Shown piece by piece: positions 16,169 to 25,282 of a DNA stretch of 44,582 nt. Source of the stretch: Labrenzia sp. DG1229. Its GTDB lineage: Bacteria; Pseudomonadota; Alphaproteobacteria; Rhizobiales; Stappiaceae. The position numbers and the translations under genes were made by a program. Every line of letters starts with the position of its first letter. Position 1 is the stretch's first letter. A model generated the notes under the pieces. The model saw nothing but the letters and a program-made list of their open reading frames with translations, was not told where the DNA came from and ran no database searches. Where the stretch lies: NCBI RefSeq assembly GCF_000521215.1, contig NZ_KI928942.1:11057-55638 (forward strand). The letters are read 5' to 3'.

Positions 16169-17500
16169 TCAATCATTGGGGTCAAGTTTGGGAGCGTCAC
16201 CGGAGACCGGCCGGTCTCCGTCGCGAAGTGTGTGGGCCGCGATGCTTACCCCTTCTCGCAGCCGTTGCTCCCGGCGCAGGCGATGTGCCCAATCAGGTGC
16301 TCCCGAGGTTTGGGGGTTGCTTTGGCTTATCTGCCCGCTTGCTGCTTGCGTCCCACCGGTGGCGGAATAAGCGGCGCGTTCACCTTGCGCATGGGCTTCA
16401 CGCACACCGCTGGTCGCACTCGTGGCGGCTTTTCGAACGCCCTCACCAATTACCCCCGCTCCTGCACGTGCGACCCCGGTTGCTCCTGCTGCCATTCCGG
16501 AAGCGCCAGTTTCTCCGGAAGCTGTCTGCGACAGCTGGTAGGACGCGGTGGCACCGCCCGCGATCGATGCGGCAGCGCGCGTTGCCCCGATACCGCCGGC
16601 CGCAAAAGCACGCCCAGCTCCGAGGGCTGCACCGCCCGCCGCAGCACCTCCCAAAGCTAATCCGGCAGCCGATCCTGCAACGGCGCCGGCGCCAAGTTGC
16701 GGTGCCCCGGAAACCAACCCGGCGGCAATACCTGTGCCGAAGATTCCGAGCATGAAGATCGACAAGGCGCCCAAGACTGTCGACGCGGCTTGCGCAAGAG
16801 TTATGTCACCGCCCGAAAAGGAAGACGCGAACTCGCCAAACAGCGTCGATCCGATGCCGACAATGATGGCGAGCACCATCAGCTTGATGCCGGCGGCAAT
16901 CACGTTGCCGAGAACCCGTTCAGCCAGAAAAGCCGACTTGTTCCAAAGGGCAAAGGGAACGAGTACGAAACCGGCAAGTGTTGTCAGCTTGAATTCCAGG
17001 ATGGTGATGAAGAGCTGGATCGCCAGAATGAAAAAAGCGATCAGCACTACGAGCCAGGCCAGCAGCAGAACGACGATGGTGACGAAGTTCTCGAAGAATG
17101 CGATCGGGCCGATCAGCGTCGATACTTCGTTCAAAAGTGGCAGTGCGGCATCATATCCGGCAGCGGCCACAAAGCCCGGCCGCATCAGGTCTTCAGCACT
17201 GATCGCAGATCCGCTTGCCTGTAGCCCCAGCCCTGCGAAACTCTCAAAAACAACGGAAGAGAGGCCGGCAAAATTATTCAAAATGAAGGCGAAGGCGCCG
17301 ACATAGAGCACTTTTCGGATCAAGGACGGCAACAGCGACTTGTCCTCGGCAAATGCCCAGAAGAGGCCAGCAAGCGTGATGTCGATCCCGATAAGAACCG
17401 TCGTCAAATAGGCGACCTCGGGCGCCAAAAGGCCAAAGCCGGAGTCGATATAGGTGACGAAGGTCTCGGTGAACCGGTCGATCACATTCAAGTCGTCCAT
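16169..17500 (-). CDS. trbL: Conjugal transfer protein TrbL (VirB6-like polytopic membrane protein)
   Basis: This 443-residue inner-membrane protein starts MDDLNVIDRFTETFVTYIDSGFGLLAPEVAYL, as TrbL proteins do. Five to seven hydrophobic segments lie in residues about 30-260. A long low-complexity Ala/Gly-rich region (GAGAVAGSAAGLALGGAAAGGAALGAG-like, in pieces) and a polar C-terminal tail follow. It is the polytopic subunit of the translocation pore. The ATG at 17500 has GAGGGA upstream; the longer open frame to 17716 runs back into trbJ and is not used. Its stop is 10 bases before the trbF start. Confidence 0.93.
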   Translation of the reverse strand: MDDLNVIDRFTETFVTYIDSGFGLLAPEVAYLTTVLIGIDITLAGLFWAFAEDKSLLPSLIRKVLYVGAFAFILNNFAGLSSVVFESFAGLGLQASGSAISAEDLMRPGFVAAAGYDAALPLLNEVSTLIGPIAFFENFVTIVVLLLAWLVVLIAFFILAIQLFITILEFKLTTLAGFVLVPFALWNKSAFLAERVLGNVIAAGIKLMVLAIIVGIGSTLFGEFASSFSGGDITLAQAASTVLGALSIFMLGIFGTGIAAGLVSGAPQLGAGAVAGSAAGLALGGAAAGGAALGAGRAFAAGGIGATRAAASIAGGATASYQLSQTASGETGASGMAAGATGVARAGAGVIGEGVRKAATSATSGVREAHAQGERAAYSATGGTQAASGQISQSNPQTSGAPDWAHRLRREQRLREGVSIAAHTLRDGDRPVSGDAPKLDPND

Positions 17501-17534
17501 TTGTTGTCCCTCGCTTGAATTTCGAGACAGAGGT

Positions 17535-17565
17535 TTCCATTCCGCACGGCAGGGTCGCTGCCGCG
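17535..17565 (-). other. Hairpin in the trbJ-trbL gap where trbK is often found
   Basis: In the 97-base gap between trbJ and trbL, a GC-rich inverted repeat (GCACGGCAG / CTGCCGCGC, with one mismatch) occupies the middle. No small lipoprotein gene of the trbK entry-exclusion type fits in the gap. The hairpin may mark an mRNA processing point. Confidence 0.45.
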
Positions 17566-17597
17566 CGGGGTGACAGGAATGTCCGAATTGGCTTTTG

Positions 17598-18308
17598 TCA
17601 GCGTCCGGAGTAGGCGGATCCGCTTCCCATGAATTTTTTGAACCGGGCCTGCCCGCGTTCACGCGCCGCGAGGGCATCGGCTTCGGCCAACGCCTCGGCA
17701 CGCGCGGAGGCCGCAAGCAAGCTTTGCAGCTGCATGGATTGTTTTGCGGCCAGTGCCGTCAGTTGATTGCCAGCCTGAACGGCCTGCAGATTGCCGACGG
17801 CCCCCTGGCTTTCGCCGATCAGCCGGTCAAGGGCTGCGGCATCGGATCTGATTTCACCGACGACGCTTGCCTGGACTTCAAGCGCATGCCGGAAGCCTTC
17901 GCGTGCCAGGTTCCAGGTCGCCTGAGCATCTGCGAGGATCTTTGATGTCGAAACGCTGCTTTCATATTGATCGGGGAAAAACTGCCGGTAAGTGCTGTCG
18001 ATTTCCGAAAGCTCGTAAGCAATGCCTTGTGCGTCCTTGATCAGGCGGTCGACATCATTGAGGGATCCCTGGAGTTCGCCGGCAATAGAAAGCGGCAGAT
18101 TGGCAAGGTTCCGCGTCTGATTGATCAGCATCTGCGCTTCATTTGAAAGCTGTTGAACCTGGTTGTTGATCTCCTCCAGCGCGCGGGCTGCCGACAGAAC
18201 GTTTTCGGCATGGTTCCACGGATCGTAAACCACGCGCCAGGCTGCAGTTTGTCCGGGCAAAAGCGCGATTGTGGCGGCAAGTGCACCAATGAAAAAACTA
18301 CGCGTCAT
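17598..18308 (-). CDS. trbJ: Conjugal transfer protein TrbJ (VirB5-like)
   Basis: This 236-residue periplasmic protein has a clear signal peptide (MTRSFFIGALAATIALLPGQTAA, cleavage after TAA). The motif VVYDPWNHAENVLSAARALEEINNQVQQL is typical of TrbJ, and the rest is mostly helical and coiled-coil-prone. TrbJ corresponds to VirB5, a minor pilus-tip subunit. The start overlaps the trbE stop by 11 bases. It precedes trbL directly, without a trbK gene. Confidence 0.93.
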   Translation of the reverse strand: MTRSFFIGALAATIALLPGQTAAWRVVYDPWNHAENVLSAARALEEINNQVQQLSNEAQMLINQTRNLANLPLSIAGELQGSLNDVDRLIKDAQGIAYELSEIDSTYRQFFPDQYESSVSTSKILADAQATWNLAREGFRHALEVQASVVGEIRSDAAALDRLIGESQGAVGNLQAVQAGNQLTALAAKQSMQLQSLLAASARAEALAEADALAARERGQARFKKFMGSGSAYSGR

Positions 18309-20757
18309 CCGTTATTTCCTTTGCTTTCAGGTTGGGGAAGGTTTGTTCGGCAAGATCAGCAGCCCAATCGAGCCCGTGCGCGCGCAACCAGGAATCCGTA
18401 AACTCCTCTTCACCGTGTGCTGCAACGAGCTCATCCATCAGCGCGTGGTCGTCCGCTGAGGAAGCGGCGATGAACGCCAAAGCGAGCGGACCGGGATTGA
18501 GTTCGAAGAGCCGGTTGCCGTGTCTCGACTGGTAGTAATAGTCGCGTTTCGGCATTGCCCTGGCGATGATGTCGATCTGGCGGCCATTCAGCCCGAAAGC
18601 TTCGTAGATAACCTTTGCCTGGGGTTCGACCGCCCGGTCATTGGGCAGGAAGATGCGGCTCGGGCAGCTTTCGATGATGGCCGGCGCGATCGAGGAATTC
18701 GCGATATCTGAGAGCCCCTGTGTTGCGAAGATCACCGAGACGTTGCGCTTTCTGAGCGTTTTCAACCATTCGCGGATACGGGCCGCAAAAGCTGGATGAT
18801 CCAGAAACAGCCAGGCTTCATCGAGAATGAGCAGTGCCGGTGAGCCGTCGAACTTCTGCTCGAGCCTGTGAAACAGATAGGTCAGCACAGGCAGTACGGC
18901 GCCTTCGCTGTGCATCAGCTCTTCCATTTCGAAGCACTGGACGGCCCCAAGCCTCAGCCGATCCTGATCGGCGTCCAGCAAGCGGCCATAGGGCCCTTCG
19001 AGTGTATAGGGAAGCAGTGCCTGGCGCAGATCATTGCTTTGCAGAAGCGTTGTGAGACCCGTAATCGAGCGTTCCGGCTGCGGCGCCGCGCCAAGGTTGG
19101 AAAGCGCGGACCAGACGGCGTCCTTGATTTCAGGCGAGACCGTCACGTTTTCCTGGGCAAGCAATCCCAGCACCCATTCCTGGGCGAAGGTTCGCTCTTC
19201 GATGAGATCGATATTCACGAGCGGCTGGAAGGCGAGCGTGTTTTCGTTGCCATCACTCGTGCGGCCGAGATCAAAGTGAGCGCCTCCCATGCCGAGAACG
19301 GTCGCCCTTGCGGAGCCTCCTTTGTCGAACATCGTGATTTGGGAATTTGGATAACGCCGGAACTGCAGGGCGATCAGCGCCAGCAGCACCGACTTGCCGG
19401 CGCCGGTTGGCCCGACAACGATCGTGTGGCCGACGTCGCCAATATGAGTGTTCAGCCGAAACGGCGTCGTGCCGTTTGTGCGAACGGTCAGGAGCGGCGG
19501 ACCATCCAGATGTTCGTTGCGAACCGGGCCGGCCCAACTCGCCGACAGAGGCATCATGTGGGCAAGGTTAAGCGTGTTGACGGGTGCAGCCCGGACATTC
19601 GCATAGACATGACCGGGAAGTGAAGACAGCCAGGCTTCGACCGCATTAAGACTTTCTTCGATCGTCGCAAAGCCCCTTCCGTCGATGATGCGCTGCGCCG
19701 AGCGCAGTTTCTGTTCGGCAAGGTTCTCATCTTCATCGCTGACCACAAGCGTCGTCGTGACGTAGCCATAAGAGACAAGATCCGCGCCGAGTTCCTGGAG
19801 GGCGGCATCTGCATCCGCTGCCTTGTTGTCCGCGTCTGTATCGACCAGAACCGATTGCTCGTTGGTCATGACTTCTTTGATGATCGCGGCGATGGATTTT
19901 CGTTTGGCGAACCACTGGCGGCGGTAACGCCGGATCATTCGTTCAGCGGCTGGCTTGTCGAGTGGTATGAACCGCGTCATCCAGCGATAGGAAAAACCAA
20001 GGTGATTGAGTTCGTCCAGAATGCCGGGCGTGGTTGAGCCCGGAAATCCGAGCACCGTGAGGGTCTTGAGATGTCTACCGCCAAGCTTCGGGGAGAGGCC
20101 ACCGACAAGCGGCGTATCAGCCAGGATCGCGTCTAGATAGGCAGGGATTTCGGGCACCGAGATTGGGTGGCGGCGCGGTGAGATGCAATCGTGCAGATAG
20201 GTCAGGGTTTCGCCGTCAGTGAGCGGCGTTACCTCAGGCATGCTCTGCTGCAAGAGATCGAACGCGCGATCCGTGCGGGTGACAAAGCTTTTCAGATGAT
20301 CTTGATAGTCAACGTCCTGGCTACTGCCGGATTGCTCGATGAGATAGCGCTCTGCCCGATTGATGTTTTCAGCGGGCGGCAGCCAGGTGAAGGTGACGAA
20401 ATAGGTGCTCTCAAAGAGAGCTCCGGCCTCTTCGAACGCGGCCCTTCGTTCCTCATCGACCAAGGCCGACAGGGGATCGGTAAAGTCCGAGCGCGGATAG
20501 CTTGCTGCCTCATGTCTGTCGGCTTCGAAGAACATGGCCCAGCCGGATCCGAACCGCCTCAGGAGGTTGTTGATCCGGGCAGAGGTCGCAACCAGTTCGG
20601 CCTCTGTTGCACTTTCCAGGTCCGGTCCGCGAAAGCGCGCTGAGCGCTGGAGGGAGCCGTCCTTGTTCAAAACAACGCCCGGCGCAACGAGGCAACCCCA
20701 GGGAAGATAGTCCGCGAGGCATGCCGGTCGCTTATGGTATTCGGCAAGGTTCAACAT
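18298..20757 (-). CDS. trbE: Conjugal transfer ATPase TrbE (VirB4-like)
   Basis: This 819-residue ATPase of the VirB4/CagE family has a Walker A motif, VVGPTGAGKS, in its middle. Walker B is ALLILDEAWLFLDHP and a C-terminal arginine-finger region follows (VSVIFATQGLSDIANS). The ATG at 20757 (MLNLAEYHKRPACLADYLPWGCL) is the conserved TrbE start; the longer frame to 20877 reads back through trbD. It powers pilus assembly and substrate transfer at the inner membrane. It overlaps trbD by 7 bases and trbJ by 11 bases, so it is part of one tightly packed operon. Confidence 0.95.
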   Translation of the reverse strand: MLNLAEYHKRPACLADYLPWGCLVAPGVVLNKDGSLQRSARFRGPDLESATEAELVATSARINNLLRRFGSGWAMFFEADRHEAASYPRSDFTDPLSALVDEERRAAFEEAGALFESTYFVTFTWLPPAENINRAERYLIEQSGSSQDVDYQDHLKSFVTRTDRAFDLLQQSMPEVTPLTDGETLTYLHDCISPRRHPISVPEIPAYLDAILADTPLVGGLSPKLGGRHLKTLTVLGFPGSTTPGILDELNHLGFSYRWMTRFIPLDKPAAERMIRRYRRQWFAKRKSIAAIIKEVMTNEQSVLVDTDADNKAADADAALQELGADLVSYGYVTTTLVVSDEDENLAEQKLRSAQRIIDGRGFATIEESLNAVEAWLSSLPGHVYANVRAAPVNTLNLAHMMPLSASWAGPVRNEHLDGPPLLTVRTNGTTPFRLNTHIGDVGHTIVVGPTGAGKSVLLALIALQFRRYPNSQITMFDKGGSARATVLGMGGAHFDLGRTSDGNENTLAFQPLVNIDLIEERTFAQEWVLGLLAQENVTVSPEIKDAVWSALSNLGAAPQPERSITGLTTLLQSNDLRQALLPYTLEGPYGRLLDADQDRLRLGAVQCFEMEELMHSEGAVLPVLTYLFHRLEQKFDGSPALLILDEAWLFLDHPAFAARIREWLKTLRKRNVSVIFATQGLSDIANSSIAPAIIESCPSRIFLPNDRAVEPQAKVIYEAFGLNGRQIDIIARAMPKRDYYYQSRHGNRLFELNPGPLALAFIAASSADDHALMDELVAAHGEEEFTDSWLRAHGLDWAADLAEQTFPNLKAKEITDDA

Positions 20758-21008
20758 GAAAGATACCCCTTGTGGCGGATATGGCGGGACAGCACGTCCA
20801 TGAAGGCGGGGTCCTTGCGGGCAGCGAAGGCGGCACCTGCGTGCCCGATCAGCCAGACAGCTACCCCCGCGCTCCAAAGCTGAAGCCCAAGTCCGAGCGC
20901 GGCTGCCAGCGTGCCTACGGCGATCGCGACATTCCGCGGCACGCCGCCCATCAGGATCGGTTCGGTCAAGGCGCGGTGGAGTGGAATTTCAAAACCGTCG
21001 ACAGCCAT
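20751..21008 (-). CDS. trbD: Conjugal transfer protein TrbD (VirB3-like)
   Basis: This 85-residue inner-membrane protein reads GFEIPLHRALTEPILMGGVPRN, then two hydrophobic helices (about residues 26-60) and a C-terminal DPAFMDVLSRHIRHKGYL, exactly the VirB3/TrbD pattern. It associates with TrbE. Its start shares a base with the trbC stop region and its end overlaps trbE. Confidence 0.93.
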   Translation of the reverse strand: MAVDGFEIPLHRALTEPILMGGVPRNVAIAVGTLAAALGLGLQLWSAGVAVWLIGHAGAAFAARKDPAFMDVLSRHIRHKGYLSC

Positions 21009-21337
21009 CAGACGAGCGCCCCGCCGGCAAATGAGAAGAAGGACAGAAAGAAGGAGGTGGCGGCGAAGGCGATCGAGAGGCCGAAGACGATCTGAATGAG
21101 GCGCCGGAAGCCCCCCGAGGCTTCGCCGAAGGCAAGCGACAATCCGGTGATGACGATGATCATCACCGCCACGATGCGTGCGACCGGGCCTTCGATGGAT
21201 TCAAGGATCTGGGTGAGCGGCGCTTCCCAGGGCATGCCGGAGCCAGCGGCGTTGGCCTGGGTGGTGAAGCCCAGGACAAGTGCAGATGTCGAAACGGCAA
21301 AGATGAGACGGCGAAGTAATCGTGTTTGTTTGGTCAT
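21008..21337 (-). CDS. trbC: Conjugative pilin precursor TrbC (VirB2-like)
   Basis: This 109-residue precursor has a signal peptide of about 30 residues ending TQANA. The mature part has two long hydrophobic helices (VARIVAVMIIVITGLSLAFG and IVFGLSIAFAATSFFLSFF). This is the VirB2/TrbC major pilin. In RP4 the mature pilin is cyclised by the TraF protease; a TraF homologue is encoded at 29225-29728, which fits. The gene is 15 bases after trbB. Confidence 0.93.
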   Translation of the reverse strand: MTKQTRLLRRLIFAVSTSALVLGFTTQANAAGSGMPWEAPLTQILESIEGPVARIVAVMIIVITGLSLAFGEASGGFRRLIQIVFGLSIAFAATSFFLSFFSFAGGALV

Positions 21338-21352
21338 GTGATCTTTCTCGGA

Positions 21353-22351
21353 TCAGGCGATTGGGGAGGTGGGTCTTGAAGTCGGAGGTGGTCGGGGCGT
21401 GAGAGTTTCCAGGCAATAGTCGCCATTCCCATCAAGGCCTTTGAGGGCAGAGACAGTCTCGACCCGCCGTCCAGGACCCCTTCCCTTCAGAAAGACGACG
21501 ATGTCGATCGCCTCGGCAACGAGGCGTCGCGGCACGGTGATGACCGCTTCCTGGATAAGTTGCTCCAGTCGGTAGAGACCGGCCTGGCCGGAATTGGCGT
21601 GAAGCGTCGTGATCCCGCCGGGATGTCCGGTGTTCCAGGCCTTCAGCATATCCAGGGCCTCGGGACCGCGGACCTCACCGATGACGATGCGGTCGGGGCG
21701 AAGGCGCATGGTCGAGCGGACGAGATCGGCAAGCGAGGCAATGCCTGGCCTGGTTCGAAGGGCCACAAAATCTTCGGCCGCACAATGAAGCTCGCTTGTG
21801 TCCTCGATGACGATCACCCGGTCGCCGCTTCCAGCCACTTCAGCAAGCAAGGCATTGGCAAGGGTGGTCTTGCCGGATCCTGTGCCACCGACAACGACAA
21901 TGTTCTGCTTTGTTTCGACGACCTCCTGCAGGGCAGCGGCCTGAAGTGGCGTCAGGATTTCCGCGCTGACATAGTCGCTCAAACGGTAGAGAACCGTTGC
22001 CGGTTTGCGGATCGAAAAACAGGGGGCTGGCGCGACCGGAGGCAGCACGCCTTCAAAACGTTCGCCCGTTTCCGGCAGTTCGGCGGAGACAATCGGCTGA
22101 TGAGCATGACATTCCTGTCCGACATGGCTTGCGACCACGCGAATGATGCGTTCCCGATCCGCCGCACCGATCGTTTGTCCAGTTGCAATCCGGCCTTCGC
22201 CGTGCCGGTCGAGCCAGAGCCGGCCATCCGGATTGACCATCACTTCGGTTGTTCGCTCATCCTCCAGCGCAGAGGTGATGAGCGGCCCCATGGCGGTCGT
22301 CAACATGGCGCGGCGGCGGTTTCGGGTTGCCGGTTGAAGACGTTCATTCAT
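21353..22351 (-). CDS. trbB: Conjugal transfer ATPase TrbB (VirB11-like)
   Basis: This 332-residue hexameric secretion ATPase has an N-terminal domain (TTEVMVNPDGRLWLDRHGEG) followed by a RecA-like domain. Walker A is GGTGSGKT at 155-162, with VIVIEDTSELHC, a His-box region and RPDRIVIGEVRGPEALDMLKAWNTGHPGG. The ATG at 22351 overlaps the upstream CopG-like gene's stop by 8 bases; the longer frame to 22474 lies wholly within that gene. It energises pilus biogenesis and DNA transfer with TrbE and TraG. Confidence 0.95.
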   Translation of the reverse strand: MNERLQPATRNRRRAMLTTAMGPLITSALEDERTTEVMVNPDGRLWLDRHGEGRIATGQTIGAADRERIIRVVASHVGQECHAHQPIVSAELPETGERFEGVLPPVAPAPCFSIRKPATVLYRLSDYVSAEILTPLQAAALQEVVETKQNIVVVGGTGSGKTTLANALLAEVAGSGDRVIVIEDTSELHCAAEDFVALRTRPGIASLADLVRSTMRLRPDRIVIGEVRGPEALDMLKAWNTGHPGGITTLHANSGQAGLYRLEQLIQEAVITVPRRLVAEAIDIVVFLKGRGPGRRVETVSALKGLDGNGDYCLETLTPRPPPTSRPTSPIA

Positions 22352-22853
22352 CGCCGGCCTCCTGGGTTGCGCCCTCGCCGGGATTTGCCTGTTGCCCGCG
22401 AACGTTCCGCAGAGCGTCGATCTCCGTTTCCGTGAAGAATTCGCTTTCGTCCGCACTGACCTCTTCCAGCACATCGCGGATCATGTTCCTGCCGCCGGCA
22501 ATGCGTCTTGCGAGCTGGCCCACGAAATACTCAAAGCGCTCCTTGCCAAGGGCCCGTGCAGCATCCTGGTCGGCATTGGGCAGGGGCGGCGTGACGGTCA
22601 GGAAAAAACGGACATAGAGCGCAAGCGTTTCGGAGGTGATGGAGAGATTCCGCTCAAGGCGGTCGTATTGACGGCCGATCCGGTCGAGGCGCCGGATCAG
22701 GGCGCCATCGCGCTGATCGTCGAATTCCTTGGAGAAAAATCCCAGGAGCGCTGCTTCGACGACGGCTGCCTTGGTCACACCCGGGCGCCTGGCGGCGATT
22801 TCCACCCTCTCGGAGAGCTCATGCGAGATATGGACGTTCAAACGGGGTTTCAT
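22344..22853 (-). CDS. CopG/ribbon-helix-helix regulator in the tra-trb operon
   Basis: This 169-residue protein has an N-terminus, MKPRLNVHISHELSERVEIAARR..TKAAVVEAAL, with the beta-strand plus two-helix pattern of MetJ/Arc/CopG DNA-binding proteins. A longer helical C-terminal part (LDRIGRQYDRLERNLSITSETLALYVRFFL) is also seen in homologues placed between traG and trbB. The start at 22853 has AAGGAAA upstream; the longer frame to 22997 lies within traG. It may regulate the operon or help the coupling protein as an accessory DNA-binding factor. No direct evidence distinguishes these. Confidence 0.85.
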   Translation of the reverse strand: MKPRLNVHISHELSERVEIAARRPGVTKAAVVEAALLGFFSKEFDDQRDGALIRRLDRIGRQYDRLERNLSITSETLALYVRFFLTVTPPLPNADQDAARALGKERFEYFVGQLARRIAGGRNMIRDVLEEVSADESEFFTETEIDALRNVRGQQANPGEGATQEAGDE

Positions 22854-22863
22854 TGGATTTCCT

Positions 22864-24891
22864 TTAGAATTTCGGCAGGAGATCATCGTCGGCCTGATCC
22901 ATTGCGTGCGCGCGGCGGATGGCAGCGTTGTTGCGGCTTTGCTCTGCGAAGCGGTTTGCGGTACCTGGGTCGAAGTCGTCGTCGAGAAGACCGGCATCGG
23001 GTACCAATTCGGGCTCGGTCGATGTCCCGGTTTTCTCCGGCAGGTCCGGGAGAGGCTTCAACCCGCCATCTTCGTCTTCGCTGCCGCTCGTTTCTTGCGG
23101 CCGAGACTTCACGAGGCCGGGGTGGTCGCTTCGAACTTGTCCCGACCAGTCGTCCGGGCGGTGTGGCGGACGGTCCCCAAATGGACCGCCCGCCTTCAGG
23201 CCAGGCGGGGGGAGGACCCGGCCAGAAAGGTTCCTGTCTTCGAAGTAGCGGAGTTTTTTCGCCCGGATCGGCGGATGACCCGAGATCATGACGATCTCCT
23301 GGTCCATCGGCAGCTGCATGATTTCGCCCGGCGTCATCAGCGCGCGTGCGGTCTCCTGGCGCGAGACCATGACATGGGCGAGCCAGGGCGCGAGACGGTG
23401 ACCGGCATAGTTACGCTGCGCGCGCAGTTCCGTCGCGGTTCCAAGCGAATCGGAGATCCGCTTTGCCGTGCGCTCGTCGTTGGTCGCAAAGGCAATGCGC
23501 AGGTGGCAATTGTCGAGTATGGAATTGTTCTCGCCATAGGCCTTGGAAATCTGGTTGAGGGATTGGGCGATCAGGAAGCTGCGCACGCCGTAGCCGGCCA
23601 TGAAGGCGAGCGCGCTTTCGAAAAAGTCGAGCCGTCCCAGAGCCGGGAATTCGTCCAGCATCATCAGGAGTTGATACTGGCGGGGCTTGTTCTCAGCCTC
23701 TTCCAGGCGCTCGGTCAGGCGGCGGCCGATCTGGTTCAGGATCAGCCGGACAAGTGGTTTGGTGCGCGAAATGTCCGAGGGTGGAATGACGAGATAGAGG
23801 GAGACCGGATGTTTGCCGTCTTTCAGGTCGGCGATCCGCCACTCGCAGGCGCTGGTGGTCTCGGCAATCGTCGGATCCCGGTAGAGCCCGAGGAAGGACA
23901 TGGCCGTTGACAGAACTCCGGAGCGTTCGTTCTCGGATTTGTTCAAGAGCTCGCGGGCCGCCTCGGCGACCACGGGATGCACCTTCGGGGTTTTCTCTGC
24001 GCCCAGGTGGTTGGTCCGCATCATCAGACGCAAGGACTGTTCAAAGGAGCGCGAGGGATCGGAGAGGAAGGTTGCGACCTGCGACAGGGTCTTATGCTCT
24101 TCGGTGTAAAGGACGTGCAGGATGACACCGACGAGGAGCGAATGGCTGGTTTTTTCCCAATGATTGCGCCGCTCGAGCGCGCCTTCCGGATCCACCAGAA
24201 TGTCGGCGATGTTCTGGACGTCACGGACTTCACAGAGACCTTTGCGGACCTCCAGAAGGGGATTGTATTTTGCGCTTGCCGGATCGGTCGGATTAAAGAA
24301 GACGCAATGGGAAAAGCGCGACCGCCAACCGGCTGTCAACTGCCAGTTTTCGCCCTTGATGTCGTGAATGACAGTGGAATGCGGCCAGGAGAGCAGGGTC
24401 GGAATGACGAGACCGACGCCCTTGCCCGAGCGGGTCGGCGCAAAGCACATGACATGTTCGGGACCATCATGGCGCAGGTAGCGGTTGCTCAAGCGCCCGA
24501 GGAACACGCCTTTGTCATTCGCAAGTCCGGACATTGCGATTTCGGACCGGGTGGCCCAGCGCGCGGAGCCATAGGTCGTGACGATCCGGGTTTGGCGCGC
24601 CCGCCAAAGCGACCCGCCGATGGCGGCCGCAACGCCCGCGAGGCCGCCGGACGCGGCGATGATCCCTGCTGCTGCAAAAACATCCGGTGCGTAGGCCTCG
24701 TAGGCATACCACCACTCGAACAAGCGCCAGGGCAGATAGACCCTGTAACCGGCGACCTCGAACCATGAAGGCCCGAGACGCGGCTGGTTTTCAAGGGCGT
24801 GGGCAGCCCATTGTGTTGCGCTCCAAACGGCACCGATCACGATCGCAAAGACGATCGCAATTTGGCCGAGGAGGAGTTTTGTGGGTGTCAT
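22864..24891 (-). CDS. traG: Type IV coupling protein TraG (VirD4-like)
   Basis: This 675-residue protein has N-terminal transmembrane segments (about residues 7-30 and 71-95), the YGSARWAT motif, Walker A APTRSGKG at 151-158, and Walker B LLMMLDEFPALGRLDFFE. The C-terminus is Pro/Asp-rich and polar. It recruits the relaxase-DNA complex to the Trb channel and pumps DNA. It is the first gene of the tra-trb operon, starting at 24891 in the divergent gap with hipB, and ends 10 bases before the CopG-like gene start. Confidence 0.95.
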   Translation of the reverse strand: MTPTKLLLGQIAIVFAIVIGAVWSATQWAAHALENQPRLGPSWFEVAGYRVYLPWRLFEWWYAYEAYAPDVFAAAGIIAASGGLAGVAAAIGGSLWRARQTRIVTTYGSARWATRSEIAMSGLANDKGVFLGRLSNRYLRHDGPEHVMCFAPTRSGKGVGLVIPTLLSWPHSTVIHDIKGENWQLTAGWRSRFSHCVFFNPTDPASAKYNPLLEVRKGLCEVRDVQNIADILVDPEGALERRNHWEKTSHSLLVGVILHVLYTEEHKTLSQVATFLSDPSRSFEQSLRLMMRTNHLGAEKTPKVHPVVAEAARELLNKSENERSGVLSTAMSFLGLYRDPTIAETTSACEWRIADLKDGKHPVSLYLVIPPSDISRTKPLVRLILNQIGRRLTERLEEAENKPRQYQLLMMLDEFPALGRLDFFESALAFMAGYGVRSFLIAQSLNQISKAYGENNSILDNCHLRIAFATNDERTAKRISDSLGTATELRAQRNYAGHRLAPWLAHVMVSRQETARALMTPGEIMQLPMDQEIVMISGHPPIRAKKLRYFEDRNLSGRVLPPPGLKAGGPFGDRPPHRPDDWSGQVRSDHPGLVKSRPQETSGSEDEDGGLKPLPDLPEKTGTSTEPELVPDAGLLDDDFDPGTANRFAEQSRNNAAIRRAHAMDQADDDLLPKF

Positions 24892-25282
24892 CGATCTTTC
24901 GCCGCCCGTTGAAGTCGGGCTGAAGATCGTCGGAATTCCGGGTTTTAATCAATGAGGTCGGCGCCAAGGTGGTCCAAGGGATAAAGGACCGGAAAGGCTT
25001 GGCAAACTTGAGCAAGCTTGCGCCAGTTTCTTCCAATCGACTTTTTGAGAAGGTTCTTTTTGACGCCAAACGGGTTGGTGCCCTCTGATTCTTGCGTCAT
25101 GGTAAGTTGTCGATCGCAAGATAACCAAAGTCGATTAAACGACAATTCTGTCACTTAATGGATATTATTCCTCTTAAAATGCCTCTATTGACACCTTACC
25201 AAGAAAAGTCTTCTTTCCTTAAAGTGCCTAATATGTCATCTTATTCAATCAAAATGAGATCAAAGTGACAAGGTTGGCACCT
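24892..25282. promoter_or_regulatory. Divergent control region of traG and hipBA, with direct repeats
   Basis: This is a 391-base gap between two divergent transcription units. The hip-proximal third (25130-25260) is AT-rich. Two imperfect 26-base direct repeats begin CTTAAAATGCCT (25173-25198) and CTTAAAGTGCCT (25218-25243), 45 bases apart, and both end in CTTA; about 20 of 26 positions agree. They are placed where HipB operators would be expected. A 51-codon open frame on the minus strand (25100 to 24945) has no ribosome binding site and no recognised family, so it is not called. Confidence 0.5.

Noticed and set aside
24945..25100. Possible 51-codon minus-strand gene upstream of traG.
   Set aside because: No ribosome binding site, no recognised family, and it lies in a regulatory gap.
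25116..25123. TATCTTGC on the minus strand, another match to the MOB-P nic consensus, between traG and hipB.
   Set aside because: There is no inverted repeat beside it in the right orientation and no adjacent relaxase gene; the degenerate octamer is expected several times by chance.
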